Of a stretch of 64,000 nucleotides of DNA, positions 50,401-59,384 are shown in pieces. The notes below the pieces were generated by a model. The model did not search any database, was not told where the DNA came from, and was given only the letters and a program-made list of their open reading frames with translations. Positions within the stretch are counted from its first letter, which is position 1; each line of letters opens with the position of its first letter. This stretch comes from Haliclystus octoradiatus (lineage: Eukaryota; Cnidaria; Staurozoa; Stauromedusae; Haliclystidae), in NCBI GenBank assembly GCA_916610825.1, contig OU744450.1, positions 17,848,814 to 17,912,813 on the forward strand. Direction: 5' to 3'. The position numbers and the translations under genes are program-made.

Positions 50401-52001
50401 CAGAATGACCAAAAGTTGATAAAGATTTATTTGAATTATATTCCTGCAATATCTGCTATCTGTGAGTACTTAAATGTTTCTGCTATTGCAATTTAAGGTA
50501 GAAACAAACAATGGCACACATAAAATTGAATGTGGCGCTTTGGTCAATACAGGTGGCCCATGGGCGGATGATGTTACAAAATGCCTAGGTGTGAACTTAC
50601 CAGTAAAACCAAGGAAGAGATATGTGTATGTTTTCAAAGCGCCTAATGGTCCTCACCATAATGAAATGCCAATGCTAATTGATAGCACTGGGGCTTACTG
50701 TCGTCCAGAGGGGACTGGTAACATCTATATATGCGGCCGTAGTCCTGTTGAGGTAAATATCTATCAGTGTATTCAATGCATCCATTCCAGCCTCCATGCA
50801 TTTCCCCTTGTTATCACCGCCCTGTGAGAAAAGCTTGTAGCTTACCAGGTTTCTGGATAAATAATGATGATGATCATGATGATGATGATGATGATCCTTT
50901 AATCCTTTTAATATTTAAATTAATCCTACCCATGTATTCATACTACAGTATTACAGAAAAGTATCTTAATTTAATAGGCTAGTAACTGATAAGCTGGAGA
51001 TTGTTTTAAAATGCTTTATTTTCTTTAAAATTGTGTATGAAAATATCCAAGCATAATGACATAATCAGTTATTTTGATCCAATGTAGTATGATTACAATC
51101 TATTTTTATCTATTTATTAGAGTGAACCTGATTGTGCTGATTTACTCGTGGATTACAATTTCTTTGATGAATTTGTTTGGCCTTGCTTGGCAGAAAGAGT
51201 ACCCTCATTTAATGAACTCAAGGTTTGTAAACTATCATACATTATGTTATTATACAAAGGTACTGTGTTGTATTTGTTGTTTCAATAGTGCTCAATGCCA
51301 TAAATGCAGAGCTATTTAAAATAATCATAAATTGCCTGATGGTCGCCACAAAGGCGTGAAACTATTAGTAGCAAATATGAATGTCTGATCATTATTGTGT
51401 TGATTTATCATTACAACCATTACGTTACAGTATCTCAAATGTTGATGTGGTATTGTGTTCAACATACATATAAACTGCTGCTCTATGGTAGTTGTAAATA
51501 GTAATTCAGACGCTATTGTCATATTGAAGGTGACCGTACCCTTCTATTTCGAGAGGAGTGGCTCTATTCACTAACAACAAGGATGATAAATCAATGAGCT
51601 CTGACACAGCATTGCAGAATTGCTGCATGATGATTGTGTAGTTCATGGGATTCTTTGACATGTTACGACTGCATCTCATCATGTATGAACCCTTTATTAA
51701 AGGCTGAGATGACAGAAATATGATTTACGTTCATTTTATTTTTCAGGTTCAACACTCATGGGCTGGTTATTATGAATACAATACCATGGACCAGAACGCT
51801 ATCATTGGTGCTCATCGAAATATTAATAATTTATATTTTGCTACTGGATTTAGTGGCCATGGTATACAGCAATCTCCAGCAGTGGGCAATGCAATCTCAG
51901 AATTGATTGTCGAAGGCAAATACATTGATATAGACCTAACGAGATTTTCATTTGACAGGGTACTCAATAAACAACCACTCCCAGAACGGAATATAATATA
52001 A
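11410..52001 (+). CDS. FOXRED1: FOXRED1-like FAD-dependent oxidoreductase, complex I assembly (7 exons)
   Basis: Exons read as 11410-11628, 14166-14395, 44251-44345, 48914-49056, 50498-50752, 51121-51222 and 51747-52001. All introns are GT-AG and the frame is kept, giving 432 residues (human about 486). ATG 11410 is the first Met after an upstream in-frame TGA; the first 33 residues are Arg/Ser-rich with one acid, as in a mitochondrial presequence. The Rossmann strand [19 protein letters not shown] (residues 39-57) starts the FAD fold and VVERD follows at 67-71. Conserved blocks include [50 protein letters not shown] and [14 protein letters not shown], ending ERNII. FOXRED1 is needed for NADH dehydrogenase (complex I) assembly. 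Intron 2 is about 29.9 kb and holds the satellite array. Oddities: the central Gly of GxGxxG is Ala, and AATAAA overlaps the stop by one base. Confidence 0.92.
12741..12772. repeat. Imperfect (TCA)n run, possible LINE tail on the minus strand
   Basis: TCATCATCATCACACCATCA followed by TCATCGTCATTTATTCAG. Read on the minus strand it is CTGAATAAATGACGATGATG, like the AATAA-(TGA)n tails of the LINE remnants at 56521-56770 and 62111. No reverse transcriptase motif was found beside it. It is in FOXRED1 intron 1. Confidence 0.35.
13411..13476 (+). repeat. Dispersed repeat, copy A (CCAGGTTCCCAGGA block)
   Basis: CTTCTGATTTTGTGCTGGAC and GGAACCAGGTTCCCAGGATC recur almost unchanged at 46105-46170, and a weaker version lies near 12233-12285. 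The surrounding 100 bases are AT-rich in all copies. No terminal repeats or coding content recognised. Confidence 0.6.
14434..14640. repeat. GTTCATGAAC-family element, copy 3
   Basis: It begins CCCCTGTGAAAACAGCTCAC and contains degenerate GTTCATGAAC palindromes and an AAATGGTCC centre. It starts 38 bp after FOXRED1 exon 2 and ends close to the start of the satellite array. Confidence 0.65.
14721..17141. repeat. Array segment I: mostly 116-bp monomers
   Basis: Apart from a few 117-bp units (the first two, one near 16012 and one near 16940), monomers are the 116-bp GTTTGAACTATAC class with GAGAAAC and GTAGTTATCAATTAAG. They are nearly identical to each other. Because 116 is not a multiple of three, no frame stays open across units. 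Confidence 0.85.
17142..20114. repeat. Array segment II: 25 consecutive 117-bp monomers (990-codon open frame)
   Basis: All units are 117 bp, so one frame remains open for 990 codons as a 39-residue repeat starting [14 protein letters not shown]. The frame has the array's own first Met and ends when a 116-bp unit shifts it. Unit-to-unit differences fall at replacement sites (Val/Ile, Asn/His, Ser/Asn, Ser/Leu), with no excess of silent changes apparent by eye. I treat it as a fortuitous open frame in satellite DNA, not a gene; splice sites and a promoter are not evident. Confidence 0.85.
21460..27590. repeat. Large array duplication, copy 1 (offset 9,089 bp)
   Basis: Landmarks at 21695, 22278, 23326, 23793, 24376, 26121, 26472 and 26938 each recur exactly 9,089 bp later. 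Edges are approximate, set where monomer variants stop agreeing. Confidence 0.8.
30550..36680. repeat. Large array duplication, copy 2 (offset 9,089 bp)
   Basis: Partner of 21460-27590. The 9,089-bp offset equals 78 monomers (37 of 116 bp and 41 of 117 bp) and is the sum of the smaller offsets 3,962 and 5,127. Confidence 0.8.
41553..41700. mobile_element. Possible pogo/Tc1-like transposon end
   Basis: TA-CAATGAAACCCTGTTAATATC resembles the TA-flanked CAGTGAAACCTGTATATAAC end of the MITE at 60876-61052. AATATCAC recurs several times in the next 140 bp. No matching right end was found, so the boundary at 41700 is arbitrary. Confidence 0.3.
41701..42721. other. Intron DNA, nothing firmly recognised
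   Basis: Part of FOXRED1 intron 2 beyond the satellite. A 115-codon open frame at 42300-42647 has low-complexity Lys/Ser/Asn composition and no recognisable motif; I do not call it a gene. Confidence 0.4.
42722..43129 (+). pseudogene. Repeat-protein remnant, possibly Helitron-derived
   Basis: One frame runs from ATG 42722 to TGA 43127 with a single TAA at 42857. It encodes three to four imperfect units of about 23-25 residues, for example [20 protein letters not shown] and [15 protein letters not shown], of pattern (S/T)P.(T/S)R...RL..N. Basic repeats of this sort precede the helicase-like region of some Helitron and PIF1-type proteins in invertebrates; that link is from memory and weak. No Rep or helicase motif is seen nearby. 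It lies in FOXRED1 intron 2, so it is unlikely to be a host gene. Confidence 0.35.
43604..43916. mobile_element. MITE with TAGCCTGC terminal inverted repeats, second copy
   Basis: The left end TAGCCTGCACGCAGACCCAA pairs with the right end, which reverse-complements to TAGCCTGCGCACAGACCCAA. Pairing extends inward through GTAGGGTCTGCG and GGACTGAATTAGGGGAGTGG. Flanks CCCCATATG and CCCCACATG could be a 9-bp target-site duplication with one difference, the size seen in Mutator-like elements. No coding capacity. It is related to 1429-1743 in ends and length. Confidence 0.8.
44070..44250. repeat. GTTCATGAAC-family element, copy 4, abutting FOXRED1 exon 3
   Basis: It starts CCCCTGTGAAACAAATTAAT and carries degenerate TTCATGAAC palindromes and an AAATAGCCCC centre. 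Repeat-like wording (TTAATGAACTTATGAAC) continues to within about 10 bases of the AG acceptor at 44249-44250, so the 3' splice region of exon 3 seems to be built from repeat sequence. Confidence 0.6.
44695..44726 (+). ncRNA. Hammerhead-like motif
   Basis: CTGATGA, a TGC-GTAA-GCA stem, GAAACT, loop ATT, AGT, A. The core strands CTGATGA and GAAA are both intact, stem III can form ACT/AGT, and a GTA triplet stands where cleavage would occur. Stem II has a U-U mismatch next to the core and no convincing stem I is seen in the flanks. It lies in FOXRED1 intron 3, sense strand. Confidence 0.5.
45067..48259. mobile_element. Possible 3.2-kb GTTCATGAAC-family element with expanded ends
   Basis: The left end begins CCCCTGCGAAACAAGTTCAT and the right end finishes GAACTTTTTCGCAGGGG, its inverse. 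Both are flanked by TA (CTA before, TAAG after). About 550 bp at the left (to about 45620) and 350 bp at the right (from about 47905) are tandem-like TTCATGAAC and ACTTTGATGAACT blocks. The 2.3-kb centre has no recognised protein; a 97-codon frame at 47086-47379 matches nothing I know. Two separate elements flanking unrelated DNA is the alternative. It lies in FOXRED1 intron 3. Confidence 0.45.
46105..46170 (+). repeat. Dispersed repeat, copy B (CCAGGTTCCCAGGA block)
   Basis: CTACTGATTTTGTGCTGGCC and GAACCAGGTTCCCAGGACCC match the copy at 13411-13476. Confidence 0.6.
49572..49611 (-). ncRNA. Hammerhead-like motif, antisense to FOXRED1
   Basis: Read on the minus strand: CTGT, CTGATGA, TCGC-ACACT-GCGT, GAAACTTGATTA, ACAG. 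Stem I can pair CTGT with ACAG directly beside the core, stem II pairs CGC with GCG, and both core strands are intact. Stem III is poor (one of three pairs mismatched) and the cleavage triplet would be TTA. This is one of the two best folds in the window. Confidence 0.5.
50314..50405. repeat. GTTCATGAAC-family element, copy 5
   Basis: CCCCTTTGTGCAAAACTACA followed by TTCATGAAC and TTATGAAC blocks; degenerate. It lies 93 bp upstream of FOXRED1 exon 5. Confidence 0.5.
50853..50896. repeat. (GAT)n run, possible LINE tail
   Basis: GGATAAATAATGATGATGAT followed by further GAT units. The AATAA-(TGA)n layout matches the ends of the LINE remnants near 56770 and 62111. It lies in FOXRED1 intron 5. 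Confidence 0.35.
51332..51374 (+). ncRNA. Hammerhead-like motif with all three stems
   Basis: TTGC, CTGATGG, T-CGCC-ACAAA-GGCG-T, GAAACT, ATT, AGTA, GCAA. Stem I pairs TTGC with GCAA next to the core, stem II pairs CGCC with GGCG, and stem III pairs ACT with AGT, giving a GTA cleavage triplet. Two departures from consensus are A9 changed to G in the first core strand and a U-U mismatch at the base of stem II. The same wording occurs at 9474 and 44695. It lies in FOXRED1 intron 6. Confidence 0.55.
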
Positions 52002-52006
52002 ATAAA
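52001..52006 (+). terminator. FOXRED1 poly(A) signal overlapping the stop codon
   Basis: AATAAA shares its first base with the TAA stop at 51999-52001, so the 3' UTR would be very short if this signal is used. Confidence 0.55.
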
Positions 52007-52044
52007 TACCTAATTGTGTATAATAATATAAAATATTTCATATT

Positions 52045-52050
52045 TTTATT
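52045..52050 (-). terminator. CIAO1 poly(A) signal
   Basis: AATAAA on the minus strand about 80 bases after the CIAO1 stop, in the 130-bp gap between the two convergent stop codons. Confidence 0.5.
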
Positions 52051-52131
52051 TTAAATGAGCAAAGATATTGATGTTGGTTTTATATATTTTCTAAATTAAT
52101 TATACAATAATTTCAAATGAATGTCCTACTT

Positions 52132-55100
52132 TCATGTTTCATTTATTTGCCATAATTTAATAGTTGCATCGTCAGAACATGTTGCCATTAGTCCTTTGTA
52201 TTTTGGATTCCATGTGACACAGTTAACGTCCTGGCTATGTGCCTAAAACAATGGTAATACAGAAAAAGTAAATATATCAGCGCTTCAGATCACAAAGTAC
52301 GGCATTAGCAAACTGAAGGGTTTGACATCGATCACATTTATCTAGGGGCTCAAATAGTAAGTCAACTCTGTGATGATGTTCCATACATTTTCTTTGACTG
52401 GTCAAGATTTTGAGATTTTACACTCAGCCTTGTAATTGATCGAAATCAAGGAATTAAAATTGGAATCAAAAGTACTGGAGACGTAATAGAGAAAAATTTC
52501 TATTCGTACATGATAAAAACACTAAACATTTTACTTATGTGTCTCTAAATAAAAAACGGCTGAATAAAATGACAATCTGCTTTCGGAATGAAGTTTTCAA
52601 CTTTCAGCTAAAGATTTAGAGCTATATTTGATCGATATACGGGAGCCAGGAAAAGATATAATAAGCCTCTAAAGTCGAAAGTTTTTAGTTTTGGATTTTT
52701 CTCACTCAAGTGCTCACACGATTAACACCTCTTTACGGCTTCGTCTAAGCAGGTTGTCGCTACTGGTTATTGAAGGTGTGTGACTATTTTTAATTCGCTT
52801 TGACTATTTCTTGTCAACTTTGCTGCTACAATCAACCAAATCTCCTTCTTCCAACAAACCATTTTGGCAAGTTTAAATATTATTAAATATTTTGTATAGA
52901 AACCTCAACGAGTTACTTAAAACGGTATATAAAAATGTTTATTTTTTAAGACATTTGGTTGCTACGCAGTTAGGACACAGTGTGCAAGACAGACCTTTTG
53001 TATATCATGAACTAGTTGGAATTCTTGCATGACATCTCCACCAGATCTAGATGTATCCTATTGACAATATAATCACACAATGAACTAAAATACAATCATA
53101 TAATCTGTAAAGGTCATTCATGGGACATTGATACTATACATGTTACAATTCTGATCTCCCCTGCAAAAAAGTTCATGAGTTCATGAAGTTGATTCATGAG
53201 TTCATGAAATTGAAATTTCAGGCAATTTCACATTTATGAACCAGTTCATGAAGTGCCTACGAACTCTTAGTGACTGTTCATGAACCACCAAAAAAATGTT
53301 AATGAACTGTTCGTGAATTTCACATCTCATGAAGTTCATCAATTGTTCATGAACTGTGTATGAACTGCTCATGAATGTTGATGAACTGTTCATGACATTG
53401 TGGACATTTTTCAATACCCTGTCTAAATAATAATATAGTCAACATTTGGTAAAAGGTATTATCAATCAATACTCGGCAAACATGAAAAGACCCAGCATAG
53501 ATTGCATTGCAAAGTTTGAAATATTTGTGCGAGTTAAATCAATTCAAAGTGTTTCATTCTACAACACCTCTGCGAAAAAAAGTCCATGAACGTTAAATGG
53601 CCCATGAACAGTTCATGAAAAAGTCCATGCGAATTAGGCCATTAAACGTTGATGAGCTGTTTCTAATGGGTTCATGAACAGTTCAGGAGTTCATGAACTC
53701 AACACATTTCTTGTAGGGGTATTTTCAGTAACCTTTGTGTTCCTTTGATAGGACAGGTTTCTCATATCACAATACTTCTACACAGAATCTAAATTTTGCA
53801 CTCCTCGCAGTATATAAGAGGAATAATGTCTAGGGATGCACCGAATCTTCTGTTGGCCGGAAAAAGTGATTCCGGGATGCCATTTTACTGAATCACCGAA
53901 CCAGCAGGAACCATTTCCTTAGATTCAGCCAATTCGGTGGTTAGGCCAATATACATTCTAGCATTAAAATAAGAAAGATAATTGAAAAATAAATGTCTTA
54001 ATCAATGGAGCACATCTTCTATTATTAAATAACCAACATCGTCGCATGTTTTTTGTCCTCCGAGATTGATGTTTATGAAAGAGAACTTATTGAATCTCGA
54101 AACGATCCAATACCCAAAAGGCGCCATTTTGGATTTGTCACACCATTATTGTCACGTGTTCCATGGTCACGCGTGTTCTATGATAATATTTCAACCCGAA
54201 ACTTTAGATTTAGCGAAGGATATTGCGTTTTAAACTTTGATTTAAAGTTTTGCTTCATTACCATATTTGGGAGATAATATTTGTATAAAATTATAATAAT
54301 TTACAGAAGTATTGTAGTTGGCATGACAATTAAATATTGTAAAATTGTGAAGAGTTATACAACAAAGAGAAATCTTTCTAAGCAATAAAAAACAATCGTA
54401 ACCTTATGTCAACGATATCTCGCTATTTTATTACACATCTATTTATGCCATGGACAGTCTAAAACCTATTATAAAGTACTTGACGAGGAGAAACACAGAG
54501 AAGACAACAGGAATCAGGACCGAGTGGCGTGACAACTTGCCGCGAGAAACAGATTTCAAAGGAGGCTGAATTACGTAAAATTTCTGAAATATAAACAATG
54601 GGGCACGCATGCACGCATGTTGACAACACCGATGTTTAAAGTTCTGCAGAATACTCGGCCGGAACTCCGGCAAACTTCACTGAACCTTTTGGATCCGGCA
54701 AGTGGCCCGAACATGGGTTCGGTACATCCATAATAATTTCAACACTCAAGCAAGTGATTATCCAACAGTGTAAGGCCTTGTAACACTCTCTGTGGAAAAG
54801 ATGTGCAAAGCCATGTTGGAAACCAATCCTGTTCAATTGGTTTGGATTAGATTAGGTTGGTGCATGATGACAAATCACACCAATTAAATGCTTGTTTCTT
54901 TAGCAGTGTGCTAAAGAACACCAACAGTAAATACTAAATAAAGCATTTATCTCACCTCATGAAAAATGTTTATTTTATTATCTCCACCGCCAGTTGCCAG
55001 TAAACCTGTGAATGGACACCTAAAACAAACCAATGAAATCATGTTATAATGAGACATTCAAAACCGAAGGAAATTTGTCTCACATTATGCAAGGGGGAAA

Positions 55101-58100
55101 TTTGAATTCAAAATAATGTTAATCTTATTGCTGTTTGTTACTATGTTTTTTTATTTGACAAAAAGCAGGAAAAGCACTGGATGCATTAATTGAGGTTTGA
55201 ATCAACTGATCTGATAAAGTATTTAAACTGTAGTGATAACTCTAGCGGACCGACTCGAGGTTCAAAACAACGTCATAAATTGGTCACCCGCAGTTCATAA
55301 ACCTCAAAGTAAGTTGAATCACAAGAGAATCACTCAGTGCAGATGGCAGTCAAATCCTTTCAAACATCAACAACTGTTTCAATTTTGGCTCTCATTAACA
55401 TTGTCTTGTGAGTAATATATGGAGATTTAAGTTAATGGAATTGTGTCCATATGGATTTTATTCATTAACATTTACAAAATAACATTGTGAATCAAAAAGC
55501 ATGATTTCCATCACACTTGAAAGAGGACAACGGCAAATCAGCTTTAATTTAAGTTAATTATTTTGAAATAATTTTCAACAAAACGGTGATAACTACGCTT
55601 GAGACAATTAGGTCACTCAAAGATCATCATATTCGAATTGCCAATTTGTTTTCAAATCAAATCTTAAATGACTAATTATCATAATATTTAAACTATTTCA
55701 ATGACAATTTTTCATTTTTTTGCCAAACAAGAGGTGAATTGTGATTGGACGTATCATTTTTCCCACAAGAGAGAAACATCATATGTGGCATTTGGTTGGA
55801 GTAACGTTTTCTTCACAGGCGAGGAAGTGACACGTGTCACTAATTGGGTATGATAATAAACAAAAATATTGCAGCAACTAAACAATGGGAAATTTTGCTT
55901 GGTATTAAATAAAACAGAATTAAGAACTTTTATTCCAGTCACATGCAGACATAATAATATTTACAGATCTAGGATTTAGGGAAAACTTAGTGGCTGACTT
56001 CATCAAATAAACAATGTTTGTTTGTTTTTCGAGATATGCATACATGATAAAGCATACAGTTACAAACAGTATACAAAATCTTCAAAAATAGGTCACCCAA
56101 TCCATTCTGACTTTGGCAGGATACTTTTTGACAAAGTTGCCCGGTTCACAGATGTGAAAATTGTAGTTTCACATAAACAGTTAAAACACACAGACGATCA
56201 CAAACCATTGAACAACTATGACATTTCAAGTCATTTTATATCAATTTCATGGATTTTTCATTACAGTAGGTGTTCATGAAATGTTTGTAACATCTCTGTG
56301 TATTGTTCATCAGCTGCCACTGTGAAAAATAGTTCAGGAGTTCATGAAAAGCTCATGAACGTTGAATGGCCCGATTTCAACAAACTGTGCATGAACTCTC
56401 CATGAAACTTCACGAACAGTTCAGTTCATGAACCTTTATGAATAGCTAATAGCTTATGATTAGTTCAGAAAAAAGTCTATGAAAATTGGGCCATTTAATG
56501 TTCCTGGACTGTTCAAGTAGTATAAAGCCTTTTGTGTAAACCTTGTAGCCATAATGTAATCCCTTTTAAATATCTAGGTGTGAAAATTGATCAGTGTCTA
56601 TCATTTGATGACCATATCAATGCTATGAATAAGCAAGATAAATAGTGGTAGGCCTACGGTGCGTTGATATACATTTTATATATGGATGTTGTAATGTATT
56701 GCTTAATCAGTCCATTGCAATAAGTTTGATGTAAACTCAAAAGCTTTTCTAAATAAATTATGATAATGATGGTTCTGTTCATGAACTCCTGAACTGTTTT
56801 CTGCATGGATGTGAATGAATGTTTGGGAGTTTATAATAAAACTCACATCGTTCCGCATGGGCTACTATAATATATTGATATATTCATAAGGGCATCTAAA
56901 TATCTTGTTTCCTTCAATGTATTAGATATGTGATAAAGAAAGAAGACACCTGATCTCTTACCATGATATATCATATATACTTCTTGTGTGAAATCCTGAC
57001 AGAGTACAGACACATTTCCAATATTGCTCATTATCTTGTGTTGAAATGCCTGAAAACAATTATCAACAAAAATAAAAATTTCAAGCGAAGGAAAGATTAG
57101 CGAATTAAGCAATAACCCATAATAAAGAAATGGGGATACTTTATCTGTAATATGGGTTAACAAGTGGTGCATCATGAGTCATGGGGAAGGTTTGAAAAAC
57201 ACAAATTGTTGAGCAAGTTGAGGTTTGAGGCATCTATGGACATTTCATAATCATTTGGGCATCTCTCAGATATTGACCTGGAAAGGTGTAGTATCGATAC
57301 ATGAACTCAAAATTTACTTGAATGCATACATTGTTGACAAACATATACGCCGCTAAAGGTGAAGTGAACATTAATACGTCTCCAAATAAGTAAGAGCTCT
57401 TTGACAGTTTCTGACGATAGCTCTAAAGAAGGAAACTGAAGTCAGGAACACAGTTTTGTGATTATCATATGATATCCAACCTATTCATAATTTATTTGTA
57501 ATTATTTGTGATTATCTGATAATTGATAGTCATGCAAAATTTAGTTGTACCTTCATTATTTCCAGGAAGAAACCTGCGCCAGATTTTAGCAGTACAGTCA
57601 TCACTACATGATGCTAAAAGAGAAAACATTATGAACACACTGAATTAATCAATTAAACTGATTGGTTTCATGTGAAACTAAACCAATCTTATATTCATTA
57701 AATGAATAAGGTAAAAATTGTGCTTCTTTGTGTTCAATGTGCTACATAGTCTTGAGAAGGCCTGTTAACAAAAGACCGGAAATACCCACTTTACCATTAA
57801 TTTTTCACAAACAGTTCATACAGTTTATGGATGAAACTATTTTGAAAATGTGAGCAATTATAAGATCATGAAGCTTATGAACTTATATTTCTTGCAGGTA
57901 GCCTTGAATCATCGAGTTAAGAAATACACTATCGCACCGATCATACATAGTTAAACTTGAAATTCAATGTCCAATAGTTCCAGTATCAACCAGCTAGTAT
58001 TATCACTTTAAGCTCTACTTCATGAATAGCTAATAATAAGATTATGCACATAGGAAATGGTGGCAGGAATAGCTGGTCAACTATAGTGTGTCAACTATCG

Positions 58101-59216
58101 CATTCTAAAATGTGACACAGTCTATACTACTACTAAAGTATCAACCAGCCATTTGAAGCTGAGCCACCCCTGTGATAAAATATCATAAGTTCATGAACAT
58201 TGAATTTCCCAACTCTACATGAACTTTCATGAACTATACTTTCACAGACTGTTCATGAACAATCCAGGAAATTCATAAAGTTTATTGAACTGATCATGAG
58301 TGTCCATGAATTGTTCATGAACTTGAAAACTTTTTCCACATTGACTTAAAGATTTGAAGAAATTCAACAGGCAAACTCCAACATTTCAAAAGATATGTCA
58401 ACATCAAAGGATATATGAGATGGTTTTTAAACATGGGCATCACAAAAACTTGAGAGAAGTCCTGAAAATTCTATTGAATTAAATTATATACAATAGCTAT
58501 CACCTCATTATATTAATAATTATATTTGTATAACTAAGTCTATTCCAGCAATCTGATTGATTTAGAGATTTAGACCGTATTACCGAATTTGATTGGAAAA
58601 TTTTACTACATTAACACGTTTTAGCCAAGTTTCGAATTAGCGTGGCATTACGAATGATCAGAACGACGGCTCTATTGTCTACAGAAGCCATAATGGAGTT
58701 CCAAATCTTGATTGATATAATTATCCCCTTTAAGGAGTTATTATAACACAGGCTATTTTTATGCTATATGAAGATTTGAATGCAATTTGTTCAAAACTGC
58801 TGTACGTATGGGAGTTCCCATTTTCAAATTAAATATCAGATGTATGAGTGTGTGTGCTCGTCTACAGATAAATTCCACAAATACAGCTAATCAATCAAGC
58901 TTTGAAGTATATTATGCAGTTGCATATAATATAAAAAGATACCAGTATGTGATTGAACAAGTCATTGGACAGATATTGCAAATTCTGTTTCAATTCTTAA
59001 AAATGAGATGCAGAGAAGGATAGTGAACAAAAATTTTTTAATTTTGTAAGGAATTAATACTTCAGTAAGATGATATCGTTCTTATTCAATAATATCAGGG
59101 ATGCAAAGTGTATGTATATTTGTATAGAATTTTACAAACCTAATCTATTTCCAGTTTTATCAAACGTCAATGACCACACTGTTGATTCATGTCCCCTTAG
59201 ACTGGCAAATGCAAAC
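52132..59216 (-). CDS. CIAO1: CIAO1-like WD40 protein, C-terminal part (5 exons; 5' exons not in view)
   Basis: Minus-strand exons in transcript order: 59216-59140, 57613-57551, 57049-56962, 55019-54956 and 52242-52132. All junctions are GT-AG and phases agree, giving 133 residues ending in TGA. The joined protein reads [70 protein letters not shown] and [13 protein letters not shown], ending IKLWQINET. These match the last three WD40 blades of CIAO1, the cytosolic iron-sulfur assembly adaptor that helps deliver clusters to apoproteins. The full protein is about 340 residues, so roughly 200 N-terminal residues are missing; they were not found up to 64000 and probably lie beyond it. The last intron holds a hAT-like element and others hold GTTCATGAAC-family copies. 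Confidence 0.9.
53158..53420. repeat. GTTCATGAAC-family element, copy 6
   Basis: Starts CCCCTGCAAAAAAGTTCATG and contains many TTCATGAA palindromes. The right end is degenerate (ACATTTTTCAATACC). In the last intron of CIAO1. Confidence 0.65.
53567..53719. repeat. GTTCATGAAC-family element, copy 7
   Basis: Starts CCTCTGCGAAAAAAAGTCCA, includes GTTAAATGGCCCATGAAC, and ends TTCTTGTAGGGG, the degenerate inverse of the start. In the last intron of CIAO1. Confidence 0.65.
53831..54732. mobile_element. hAT-like element, 902 bp, with transposase remnant
   Basis: The left end TAGGGATGCACCGAATCTTC and the reverse-complemented right end TATGGATGTACCGAACCCAT are terminal inverted repeats of hAT type. 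The flanks ATAATGTC (53823-53830) and ATAATTTC (54733-54740) agree at 7 of 8 bases, the target-site length of hAT. Inside, a plus-strand frame at 54053-54277 reads [20 protein letters not shown], like the C-terminal dimerisation region of hAT transposases (E(I/V)..Y......R..DP). The rest of the transposase is missing, so the copy is not autonomous. In the last intron of CIAO1. Confidence 0.75.
55020..56316. other. CIAO1 intron, nothing recognised
   Basis: AT-rich sequence without a conserved exon, repeat end or RNA fold that I could identify. Short open frames at 55233 and 56022 are unremarkable. Confidence 0.5.
56317..56806. repeat. GTTCATGAAC-family element split by a LINE fragment
   Basis: The left part 56317-56520 begins CCACTGTGAAAAATAGTTCA and carries the AATGGCCC centre. 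The right part 56771-56806 ends CTGAACTGTTTTCTGCATGG, the inverse terminus. The intervening 250 bp are a LINE 3' fragment, so the LINE landed in an existing element. Confidence 0.6.
56521..56770 (+). mobile_element. 5'-truncated LINE fragment (reverse transcriptase tail)
   Basis: Frame 56550-56645 reads [20 protein letters not shown] then DHINAMNKQ and a stop. YLGV.ID..L.F..HI is the conserved wording just after the palm of non-LTR reverse transcriptases (jockey/CR1/L2 types). The 3' end AAATAAATTATGATAATGAT is a typical short-repeat tail. The short length is as expected of 5' truncation at insertion. Confidence 0.65.
57790..57898. repeat. GTTCATGAAC-family element, degenerate copy
   Basis: Contains CACAAACAGTTCATACAG, ATCATGAAGCTTATGAAC and ends TATTTCTTGCAGGTAG. 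Left terminus not clear. Confidence 0.45.
58167..58340. repeat. GTTCATGAAC-family element, copy 9
   Basis: Starts CCCCTGTGATAAAATATCAT, contains GTTCATGAAC blocks, ends AACTTGAAAACTTTTTCC. In a CIAO1 intron. Confidence 0.6.
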
Positions 59217-59384
59217 CTACAAATAAATAACAATATGAAAAATGTAAACATAAACAATAACTGTCAATCATTATCATATTCATAATAGTGAAATAGTAAT
59301 AATGACAATGAATATTGTCAATTAGTTTGCTCCTTTGAAAAACATAAGAGGGAGCGCACTCCAGAGGCTAAATTATTTAGGTGA

